Source of the DNA: JBFMCT01 sp046565765
Lineage (GTDB): Bacteria > Actinomycetota > Acidimicrobiia > Acidimicrobiales > AC-14
Length of the DNA: 24,303 bases
Reading direction: 5' to 3'
Assembly: GCA_046565765.1 (NCBI GenBank)
Contig: JBKHXX010000016.1
Coordinates: forward strand, 1 to 24,303
The stretch's first letter is position 1. Each line of letters starts with the position of its first letter. The translations under genes and the position numbers were made by a program. Of the stretch, positions 15,724 through 24,303 are shown in pieces. The notes beneath the pieces were generated by a model. That model did no database searches. It worked only from the letters and a program-made list of their open reading frames with translations, and was not told the DNA's origin.

Positions 15724-16617
15724 CTAGACGTCCAGGAACCGGCTGACGGCGACCAGCGATCCCACCGTCCCGACGATCACGCCCACCAGCAGCAGGAAGA
15801 TACCGGTACCCATGACGTCGTTGCTGGTCACCAGGAACTGCTTGAACAGCTGGATGTCGTTGTTGGCGCTGGCGATGCGGCTCTCGATGAGCCCCCGCCC
15901 GAGCCACACGACGCCGAAGGCCATGGCCGCCCCGGCCACGCCCTGCACCATCCCTTCGAGCATGAACGGGACCCGGATGAACCAGTTCGTGGCCCCGACC
16001 AGCTTCATGATCGCCACCTCACGGCGGCGGGCGAAGATGGCCATGCGGATGGTGTTGAGGATCAGCAGGGAGGCGGCCAGCAGCAGCACCAGGGCCACCG
16101 CCCACAGCATGATCTGGAGGAAGTTGGTCACCGAGACGAGGGCGTCGACCTCTTCCCGGGCGTAGCTCACCCGCAGCACGCCGGCGGTGTTGTCGAACCG
16201 CTCCCCGATCAGCCGGGTCTGCTCCGCCTCCTTGGGCACCACCCGGTAGGACGGGGGCACCTGCTCGACGGTGAGGCTGTCCCGCAGGTCGGGCTCGTTG
16301 GCGAAGATCTGGCGGAACTCCTCGTAGGCCGCCGCCTTGTCGACGTACCGGAACCGGTTCACCTCGGGCATGGCCTCGAGCTGGCGGCTGACCGCCTCCA
16401 GCTCCTGTTCGGAGGCCTCCGCCTTCATGAAGATCGACAGCTCGACGTTGCCCCGCCACTGGATCGTCGCCCGCTCCACCCCCCGCTTCACCAGCAGGGC
16501 CCCACCGACGAGGGTGAGCGACACCGCCACCGTCAGCAGGGCGGCCGACGCCATGGAGATGTTCCGCTTGAGGTTGGTGACCGTCTCCTTGGTCACATAG
16601 TCGAGCTTTATGGCCAT
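15724..16617 (-). CDS. ftsX: Cell division protein FtsX
   Basis: A 297-residue permease-like subunit of the FtsEX complex, which passes ATP-driven conformational changes to a peptidoglycan hydrolase outside the membrane. It has the expected layout: a cytoplasmic N-terminus with YVTKETVTNLKRN, a first membrane helix (about 22-43), an extracellular domain (about 45-160) with VNRFRYVDKAAAYEEF, and three further helices in the C-terminal half, with the conserved RRREVAIMKLVGATNWFIRVPF between helices 2 and 3. ATG 16617 lies 3 bases after the ftsE stop, so the two are translated together. Confidence 0.94.
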   Translation of the reverse strand: MAIKLDYVTKETVTNLKRNISMASAALLTVAVSLTLVGGALLVKRGVERATIQWRGNVELSIFMKAEASEQELEAVSRQLEAMPEVNRFRYVDKAAAYEEFRQIFANEPDLRDSLTVEQVPPSYRVVPKEAEQTRLIGERFDNTAGVLRVSYAREEVDALVSVTNFLQIMLWAVALVLLLAASLLILNTIRMAIFARRREVAIMKLVGATNWFIRVPFMLEGMVQGVAGAAMAFGVVWLGRGLIESRIASANNDIQLFKQFLVTSNDVMGTGIFLLLVGVIVGTVGSLVAVSRFLDV

Positions 16618-16620
16618 GGG

Positions 16621-17307
16621 CTACGTGAAGGCTCCGTAGACGCCGCGGGCCTGGTCTCTCACCAGGTGGCCGCGGTCGAGCTCGATGACGCGGCGACGCA
16701 TGGTGTCGACGATGCCGGCGTCGTGGGTGGCCATGACCACCGTGGTGCCGGTGCGGTTGATGCGGTCGAGCAGGCGCATGATGCCGACCGACGTGGACGG
16801 GTCGAGGTTCCCGGTGGGCTCGTCGGCGAGGAGGATGAGGGGCCGGTTGACGAACGCCCGGGCGATCGACACGCGCTGCTGCTCGCCACCGGACAGCTCG
16901 CTGGGCAGGTTGTTGGCCTTCTTGGCCAAGCCGACCAGGTCGAGCACCTGGGGCACCTGGGCCTTGATCACGTGGTGCGGGCGCCCGATCACCTCGAGGG
17001 CGAAGGCCACGTTCTCGTAGGCCGTCTTGTTGGGCAGCAGCTTGAAGTCCTGGAACACGCAGCCGATGTTGCGGCGCAGCAGGGGCACCTTCCACGACGA
17101 CAGGCGGGCGATGTCCTTGCCCGCCACCCAGATCCGGCCCGCGTCGGGGGTGTCCTCCTTGATGAGGAGGCGGATGAGGGTGGACTTCCCCGACCCGGTG
17201 GGGCCGACGAGGAAGACGAACTCCTGCTTCTGGATGTCGAGCGACACGTCGCGCAGGGCGACGACGTTGCCTTTGTACGTCTTGTTGACGTTCTCGAGGC
17301 GGATCAA
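16621..17307 (-). CDS. ftsE: Cell division ATP-binding protein FtsE
   Basis: A 228-residue ABC ATPase that pairs with FtsX at the division site. Walker A is GPTGSGKST (35-43), the Q-loop is FQDFKLLPNKTAYENV, the signature is LSGGEQQR (138-145), Walker B is LILLADEPTGNLD (about 157-169) and the switch histidine is H195. The NKTAYENVAFAL block is typical of FtsE. The start is TTG 17307 with GGAG about 6 bases upstream. A 129-base gap separates it from prfB, long enough for its own promoter, though none stands out. Confidence 0.95.
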   Translation of the reverse strand: MIRLENVNKTYKGNVVALRDVSLDIQKQEFVFLVGPTGSGKSTLIRLLIKEDTPDAGRIWVAGKDIARLSSWKVPLLRRNIGCVFQDFKLLPNKTAYENVAFALEVIGRPHHVIKAQVPQVLDLVGLAKKANNLPSELSGGEQQRVSIARAFVNRPLILLADEPTGNLDPSTSVGIMRLLDRINRTGTTVVMATHDAGIVDTMRRRVIELDRGHLVRDQARGVYGAFT

Positions 17308-17436
17308 GGGCTCTCCGAGGGGGCGGTCTCGTCGGGCTTGCTGGGCGCCGACCTCGAGCCGGGCCGACGGGGAAGGTTAGCAGCCGAACCTGGACGATCA
17401 AGGGGACGCCCCCCGGCCGACCCCAGGCGCCGCCGG

Positions 17437-18540
17437 CTAGGCCTTCCGCCGCCTCCAGTGCAGGTAGGACTCGATGAACGGGTCGACGTTCCCGTCGAGG
17501 ACGGCCTGCACGTTGCCCTCCTCGTGGTTGGTGCGGAGGTCCTTCACCAGCTGGTAGGGCTGGAGGACGTAGGAGCGGATCTGGCTCCCCCACGCCACCT
17601 CCCGCTGCTCGCCGGACAGGGCCTCCAGCTCCTTGCGCCGGTCCTCCCGGGCCCGCTCGGCCAGCTTGGCGGCCAGGATCTGCAGGGCCTTGGCCTTGTT
17701 CTGGTGCTGGCTGCGCTCGTTCTGCACCGCCACCACGATCCCGGTCGGCTCGTGGGTGATGCGCACCGCCGAGTCGGTCACGTTGACGTGCTGCCCGCCC
17801 GCGCCCGACGACCGGTAGGTGTCGATGCGCAGGTCCTTCTCGTCGATCTCCACCTCGTCGCTCAGGTCCTCGAGGAAGGGGACGGCGTCGAAGGAGGCGA
17901 AGGCGGTGTGGCGGCGAGACTGGGCGTCGAAGGGCGAGATCCGCACCAGCCGGTGGACCCCCTTCTCGGCGGTCAGCATCCCGTAGGAGTGGCGGCCCCG
18001 CACGATGAAGGTGGCCGACGAGATCCCGGCCTCGCCGCCGGGCGTGACCTCGTCCAGCTCCACCGAGAAGCCCCGCTGCTCGGCCCAGCGGAGGTACATG
18101 CGCAGCAGCATCTCGGCCCAGTCCTGGGCGTCGGTGCCCCCCGCCCCGGAGTGCACCTCGCACAGCGCGTCGCGCTCGTCGTGCTCGCCGCTGAACAGCG
18201 AGAGCAGCTCCAGGCTGCCCAGCTCCCGGTCGAGGGCCGTCACGCCCTCGTTCAGCTCGGCCTCGACCGAATCGTCGCCCTCGTCCCGGCCCAGCTCGAA
18301 GAGGACCTCGAGGTCGGACAGGCGGCCTTCCAGCCGTTCCAGCAGCTCCACGTCGTCACGGGCGCGCGCCATCTCGGTGGTGACGGCCCGGGCCTTGTCG
18401 GGGTCGTTCCACAGCTCGGGGTCGGCGGCCTGCTCCTCGAGCTTGACCAGACGGTCCCGCTTGGCGCTCAGGTCGAGGTCGCGCCCGGCCTCACCGAGCC
18501 GCCTCCGCAGGGCGGCCAGGTCGTCGGTGAAGTCGCGCAC
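17437..18540 (-). CDS. prfB: Peptide chain release factor 2
   Basis: A 367-residue class I release factor that ends translation at UGA and UAA. The stop-codon recognition tripeptide S202-P-F204 (VRISPFDAQSRRHTAF) marks it as RF2 rather than RF1, and the peptidyl-tRNA hydrolysis motif is G248-G-Q250 in SSGAGGQHVNVTDSAVR. The whole protein is in one frame, so the autoregulatory frameshift of E. coli prfB is absent. The start is GTG 18540, directly abutting the secA stop at 18541 with no gap, so translation is probably coupled. prfB between secA and ftsE is the usual actinobacterial order. Confidence 0.95.
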   Translation of the reverse strand: MRDFTDDLAALRRRLGEAGRDLDLSAKRDRLVKLEEQAADPELWNDPDKARAVTTEMARARDDVELLERLEGRLSDLEVLFELGRDEGDDSVEAELNEGVTALDRELGSLELLSLFSGEHDERDALCEVHSGAGGTDAQDWAEMLLRMYLRWAEQRGFSVELDEVTPGGEAGISSATFIVRGRHSYGMLTAEKGVHRLVRISPFDAQSRRHTAFASFDAVPFLEDLSDEVEIDEKDLRIDTYRSSGAGGQHVNVTDSAVRITHEPTGIVVAVQNERSQHQNKAKALQILAAKLAERAREDRRKELEALSGEQREVAWGSQIRSYVLQPYQLVKDLRTNHEEGNVQAVLDGNVDPFIESYLHWRRRKA

Positions 18541-21279
<2,739 letters not shown>

Positions 21280-21347
21280 GGGATACCGTGGTCGGGGTCG
21301 GGGCGCGGCCCGGTCGCGGGCGCGCTGGCGCCGGAGGGTTCCGCATT

Positions 21348-21374
21348 AAAAAAGGGCGCGCGGCGCCCTTTTTT
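21348..21374. terminator. Perfect bidirectional intrinsic terminator
   Basis: A6 (21348-21353), GGGCGC (21354-21359), 3-base loop, GCGCCC (21363-21368), T6 (21369-21374). The whole 12-base arm is self-complementary, giving a GC stem and a U-run on either strand. It would end transcripts from the M23 gene before secA, so those two genes are probably transcribed separately. Confidence 0.85.
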
Positions 21375-21431
21375 GGCTTGGTCGATTGTACCAGCTGGGG
21401 GCGCGCGCCCCGGCTTGCAAGCCGGAGGGTG

Positions 21432-21565
21432 TCGCGCCCAAGGGGCGCTCCTACGGGATAGGCCTTTCGTAGGAGCGGGCCTTGCCCGCGATGGCTTTCC
21501 CGGTGTGCCCGGCCGCGGCATCGCGCCCAAGGGGCGCTCCTACGGGAGCGGGCCTTGCCCGCGAT
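21432..21565. repeat. REP-like palindromes, four units
   Basis: Units of about 22-25 bases with two core types. Core 1 (TCGCGCCCAAGGGGCGCTCC...) is at 21432-21455 and 21520-21544. Core 2 (TAGGAGCGGGCCTTGCCCGC..) is at 21468-21492 and, sharing the TACG of the preceding unit, 21541-21565. Each core is an imperfect palindrome (GCGCCCaaGGGGCGC, GCGGGCcttGCCCGC). Such extragenic palindromes are typical of Lysobacter, Stenotrophomonas and Pseudomonas, and none appears in the left 20 kb. Confidence 0.8.
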
Positions 21566-21582
21566 AGGCTGCGCCGCGTGGC

Positions 21583-22497
21583 TCAGCCGCGCTCGTTGCC
21601 CAGGAACTTGGCCGGGTTGACGGCCACGCCGTTCTCCCAGACCTCGAAATGCACGTGCGGGCCGGTCGAGCGGCCGGTGGAGCCGGCCTTGGCGACCTCC
21701 TGGCCGCTGCGGACCAGGTCGCCGACCCGGCGCACCAGGCGCGAATTGTGGGCGTAGCGGGTGACGTAGCCGTTGCCGTGGTCGATCTCCACGGTCAGGC
21801 CGTAGCCGGCGCGGTTGCCGGAGTAGCTGACCACGCCGTCGGCCACCGCCAGCACCGGGTCGCCGGTGTTGGCCGAGAAGTCGATGCCCTTGTGGTACTG
21901 GCGGCCGCCGCTGATCGGGTCCGAGCGCATGCCGTAGCGCGAGGTCACGTAGCTGTTGGCGATCGGCGCGCGCGAGGGGGTGGCGTTGCGGTCCAGCTCG
22001 CGCGAGAACAGCAGCGATTCGAGCACCGACAGCTGCTGCCCGGAAGCCGCGTACCGGGCCTCGAGCGCGGACAGGTCGGCGGCGAGCTCGGCCGGCGGCA
22101 TGTCCTCGACCGGGCCGGCGCCGCCGACCGCGACCGGGCGGTCGAAGTCGAACTCGCCGTCGGCCAGCTGGCCGACGTGGGTCAGGCGCTCGCCGAGGGC
22201 GTTCAGGCGGGTGGCCTGGGCCTGCAGCTCGCCCAGGCGCGCGGCCAGGGCGTTGATCTCGCGCTGGGCGCCGTCGCGGATCTGGTCGACCTGGGCCTGC
22301 TGGCTGTCGACCTGGGCCTGCAGCCGCGCCACCTCGACCATGCCGATGCCGCTGCGGGCGCCGGCGCCCAGCGCCAGGCCGGCCAGCAGCAGCAGGCCGG
22401 CGGCCAGGAACGGGCTGCCGGCCGCGAAGGCCCGCGCCCGGTCGGGCAGCGTCACGATCGCATGGAGGGTATTGTGGATCCGATTGGTCAAGGTCAT
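21583..22497 (-). CDS. Inner-membrane-anchored M23 family metallopeptidase
   Basis: A 304-residue protein with one N-terminal membrane helix (about 28-47), a coiled coil (about 53-110, EVARLQAQVDSQQAQVDQI), a linker, and a LytM/M23 domain. Zinc and catalytic residues are intact: H202 and D206 in YHKGIDFSA, H281-V-H283 in GPHVHFEVWENG. It should face the periplasm and cut peptidoglycan cross-links. Its place between DUF721/lpxC and secA is the usual one in Pseudomonas and xanthomonads. The start ATG 22497 lies only 6 bases from the divergent DUF721 start and has no clear Shine-Dalgarno sequence. It is unrelated to the actinobacterial M23 gene at 14302 beyond the shared catalytic domain. Confidence 0.88.
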   Translation of the reverse strand: MTLTNRIHNTLHAIVTLPDRARAFAAGSPFLAAGLLLLAGLALGAGARSGIGMVEVARLQAQVDSQQAQVDQIRDGAQREINALAARLGELQAQATRLNALGERLTHVGQLADGEFDFDRPVAVGGAGPVEDMPPAELAADLSALEARYAASGQQLSVLESLLFSRELDRNATPSRAPIANSYVTSRYGMRSDPISGGRQYHKGIDFSANTGDPVLAVADGVVSYSGNRAGYGLTVEIDHGNGYVTRYAHNSRLVRRVGDLVRSGQEVAKAGSTGRSTGPHVHFEVWENGVAVNPAKFLGNERG

Positions 22498-22503
22498 ATC
22501 CGA

Positions 22504-22974
22504 ATGTCTGGTGTCAGGTCCTCGCCGTCCGCGCCGCGCCCCGCGCTGGAAGCGCTGCTGGGCGATGCTTCCGGCGATCCGCTCCGCCGGGCATTGATGC
22601 TCGACGCACTGGACCGTCGTTTACGTCCCTGCCTGTCGCCCCCGCTCGCCGCGCATGCGCGGCTTGCGAACATCTCCGGCCACAGGCTCGTTTTCCTGGT
22701 CGATTCCCCGGTCTGGCACGCCAAGTTGCGGCTTGCCGAACCCGAACTGCTGCACGCGGCCCGCTCCCTCGGGCTGGATGTCTCGGTGCTCGTGGTCAGG
22801 ACCGCGAGCGCCCCCCTGCCACCACCCGGCCCCGCGGAACGTCCCGCCGTGCCGATGTCGAAGGCTGCGCGCGATGCCCTGCAGGCGGCCCTCGACTCCC
22901 TGCGCGATGCACCCGGGGACTCCTCTTCCCCGGGCGGTTCCGCGCGCCGCAAACCCGGGCGGGGAACCGCATGA
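22504..22974 (+). CDS. DUF721 / DciA-type protein
   Basis: A 156-residue protein of the DUF721 family. DciA members help load the replicative helicase DnaB in bacteria without DnaC; whether this copy does so is inference. The recognisable core is LRPCLSPPLAAHARLANISG followed by LVFLVDSPVWHAKLRLAEPELL, close to xanthomonad homologues; the C-terminal third is Pro/Ser/Arg-rich and variable. ATG 22504 was chosen because AAGG lies 10 bases upstream and the family N-terminus starts there; the frame is open far upstream only as antisense of the M23 gene. It is divergent from M23 and convergent with lpxC. Confidence 0.8.
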   Translation: MSGVRSSPSAPRPALEALLGDASGDPLRRALMLDALDRRLRPCLSPPLAAHARLANISGHRLVFLVDSPVWHAKLRLAEPELLHAARSLGLDVSVLVVRTASAPLPPPGPAERPAVPMSKAARDALQAALDSLRDAPGDSSSPGGSARRKPGRGTA

Positions 22975-23406
22975 CCCGCCGGTCGGGCGGGCTGGCCGGA
23001 TTCGTCCGGACGTCACGTTTGTCAACGCCCGGTGAAAACGACCAGGGGGCATCCTACCGACGTGGCCAGGGTGGGTTGTTAAGCAATTCGTGGTCGTTCG
23101 TTAAATAAAGGTTAAAAACCGGGGCCGGATTCACTCCGTGCTCACAGTGTTCAAGACGGGCACGCCTGCAGCGCCGGAGCGGCGCGTTGCGAGTTGCCGT
23201 TCGTCGGATGGGATGCACCTGCCCCGTAGGAGCGCCCCTTGGGCGCGATGCCGCGACGTCCGGGCACGCCGGGAAGGCCATCGCGGGCAAGGCCCGCTCC
23301 TACGAGCGCGACGCCGCCGTAGGAGCGCCCCTTGGGCGCGATTAGAGGGAATCGGGACCGCACACTGCGCCCATGCGACAAGACCGCGCCGCGCCGGGCG
23401 CGGGCT
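22975..23406. other. Spacer between convergent DUF721 and lpxC
   Basis: A 432-base gap. Its middle (about 23080-23130) is markedly AT-rich compared with everything else in the window (TTGTTAAGCAATTCG, GTTAAATAAAGGTTAAAAACC), which could be a promoter region or the leader of a small RNA, but no hairpin-plus-T-run follows and I make no gene call. The right part holds REP-like units. No protein gene is convincing here. Confidence 0.55.
23225..23342. repeat. REP-like palindromes, three units
   Basis: Unit 23225-23249 and unit 23318-23342 are identical 25-mers (CGTAGGAGCGCCCCTTGGGC..), the reverse complement of core 1 upstream of secA. Unit 23280-23304 is core 2 in the opposite orientation. Alternating orientation is typical of clustered REP elements. 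They lie about 65 bases beyond the lpxC stop, where they may act as mRNA-stabilising or terminating structures. Confidence 0.8.
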
Positions 23407-24303
23407 TCAGGTGGGCTGGGCGATGCCGAACAACGGCGGGGCGCGCTCGGGGTCCTCGAACACCACCTCTTCCCAGGCCGCCGGGTCGGCCAGCAGGGCG
23501 CGGACCAGCCGGTTGTTGAGGGCGTGGCCGGACTTGTAGCCCTCGAAGGCGCCGATGATCGGGCGGCCGGCCAGATACAGGTCGCCGACCGCGTCGAGGA
23601 TCTTGTGGCGCACGAACTCGTCGGCGTAGCGCAGGCCGTCCTCGTTCAGCACCCGGTATTCGTCGAGCACGATCGCGTTGTCCATCGAGCCGCCCAGGCC
23701 CAGGTTGCGCTCGCGCATGAACTCCAGGTCGCGCATGAAGCCGAAGGTGCGGGCGCGGCTGACCTCGCGCACGTAGGAACTGGTGGAGAAGTCGACCTGC
23801 GCGCGCGAGCGCGCGGCCGGGATCGCCGGGTGGTCAAAGTCGACGGTGAAGCCGATGCGGAAACCGTCGTACGGCTCGAAGCGCGCGGACTTGTCGCCCT
23901 CGCGCACCTCCACCGGCCGCAGGATGCGCAGGAAGCGCTTCGGCGCCTGCTGCTCGGCGATGCCCGCCGACTGCAACAGGAACACGAACGGCCCGGCCGA
24001 GCCGTCCATGATCGGCACCTCGGGCGCGGACAGCTCGACGTAGGCGTTGTCGACGCCCAACCCGGCCATGGCCGACAGCAGGTGCTCGACGGTCATGACC
24101 TTGCCGCCGTCGCGCGACAGCCCGGTGCAGAGCATGGTCTCGGTCACCAGCGAAGCGTCGGCCGGGATTTCCACCACCGGGTCCAGGTCCACCCGGCGGA
24201 AGACGATGCCGGCGTCGACCGGGGCCGGGCGCAGGGTGAGGTAGACCTTCTCGCCGCTGTGCAGGCCCACGCCGGTGGCGCGGATGACGTTCTTCAGGGT
24301 GCG
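23407..24303 (-). CDS. lpxC: UDP-3-O-acyl-N-acetylglucosamine deacetylase, 5' end cut by the window
   Basis: 298 residues of LpxC are visible, the zinc enzyme for the committed step of lipid A synthesis. The frame is open to the last base, reading RTLKNVIRATGVGLHSG; GTG 24270 lies inside this conserved block, so the true start is a few codons beyond the window (family length about 303). In visible numbering the zinc ligands are H74, H233 and D237, the catalytic base is E73 (TVEHLLSAMAGLGVDNAY), and H260 lies in YKSGHALNN. It is found only in bacteria with lipopolysaccharide, so it cannot belong to the actinobacterium of the left part. In xanthomonads it follows ftsZ, expected just beyond the window. 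Confidence 0.97.
   Translation of the reverse strand, partial: RTLKNVIRATGVGLHSGEKVYLTLRPAPVDAGIVFRRVDLDPVVEIPADASLVTETMLCTGLSRDGGKVMTVEHLLSAMAGLGVDNAYVELSAPEVPIMDGSAGPFVFLLQSAGIAEQQAPKRFLRILRPVEVREGDKSARFEPYDGFRIGFTVDFDHPAIPAARSRAQVDFSTSSYVREVSRARTFGFMRDLEFMRERNLGLGGSMDNAIVLDEYRVLNEDGLRYADEFVRHKILDAVGDLYLAGRPIIGAFEGYKSGHALNNRLVRALLADPAAWEEVVFEDPERAPPLFGIAQPT

Larger units (their letters stand above)
21280..21582. other. Spacer between secA and the M23 gene
   Basis: A 303-base gap on the gammaproteobacterial side. It holds a strong bidirectional terminator near its left end and several REP-like palindromes on the right; no gene is visible. The secA promoter should lie between the terminator and 21280, but no clear -35/-10 pair stands out in the GC-rich sequence. 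Confidence 0.65.

Noticed and set aside
17437..18540. Programmed +1 frameshift in prfB
   Set aside because: The complete RF2, including the N-terminal region, reads in a single frame from GTG 18540 with no in-frame UGA near codon 26.
23080..23130. Small RNA gene in the AT-rich patch between DUF721 and lpxC
   Set aside because: Composition is suggestive, but there is no clear promoter pair plus terminator on either strand.
21432..23342. CRISPR-like repeats
   Set aside because: Units are palindromic, alternate in orientation, have irregular spacing and no cas genes; they fit REP elements.

Overview
The window looks like two unrelated high-GC genomes joined inside one gene. From base 1 to about 20.6 kb everything fits an actinobacterium, most likely of the Acidimicrobiia: the order secA-prfB-ftsE-ftsX-M23 peptidase, the order eno-divIC-DUF501-ppx, a MarP-type CvpA/serine protease, a DinB/TIGR03086-type protein and many 4-base stop/start overlaps. 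From about 20.7 kb to the end everything fits a gammaproteobacterium of the Xanthomonadaceae/Lysobacter type: the 5' end of secA, an M23 peptidase, a DUF721 (DciA-type) gene, lpxC (lipid A synthesis) and REP-like palindromes. The switch falls in the most conserved part of the secA ATPase domain (about 20601-20720) and keeps the reading frame. The simplest reading is a metagenome assembly chimera; a true inter-phylum recombinant is possible but much less likely.

Left part, region by region. 304-860: a ribbon-helix-helix antitoxin and MazF-type toxin pair. 910-2366 (minus): an internally duplicated membrane protein translationally coupled to a GH43 glycosidase. 2614-3663: a VOC protein convergent with a DinB-like protein. 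3813-7229 (plus): a Tat-exported DUF839/PhoX-like protein followed by acetoacetyl-CoA synthetase. 7271-9512 (minus): a MarP-like protease and an exported serine hydrolase of the beta-lactamase fold. 9681-14011 (plus): enolase, DivIC/FtsB-like protein, a DUF72-DUF501 fusion, a Ppx/GppA phosphatase and a GNAT acetyltransferase, in which every gene overlaps the next by 4 bases. 14012-14301: a C-rich, hairpin-rich convergent spacer. 14302-21279 (minus): secA, prfB, ftsE, ftsX and an EnvC/RipC-like M23 peptidase, i.e. protein export, translation termination and FtsEX-controlled septal peptidoglycan hydrolysis.

Right part. A perfect bidirectional terminator and REP-like palindromes lie upstream of secA. 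They are followed by an inner-membrane-anchored M23 peptidase (minus), a divergent DUF721 gene (plus), a spacer with more REP units, and lpxC (minus), which runs off the window. The gene order lpxC-DUF721-M23-secA is the usual one in Pseudomonas and xanthomonads, so this half is ordinary in its own genome.

I do not see a convincing new defence or mobile system. The points most worth a second look are the secA junction, the DUF72-DUF501 fusion with its apparent CTG start, the duplicated membrane protein coupled to GH43, and the hairpin cluster at 14.2 kb. No tRNA, rRNA, CRISPR array or transposase was recognised.
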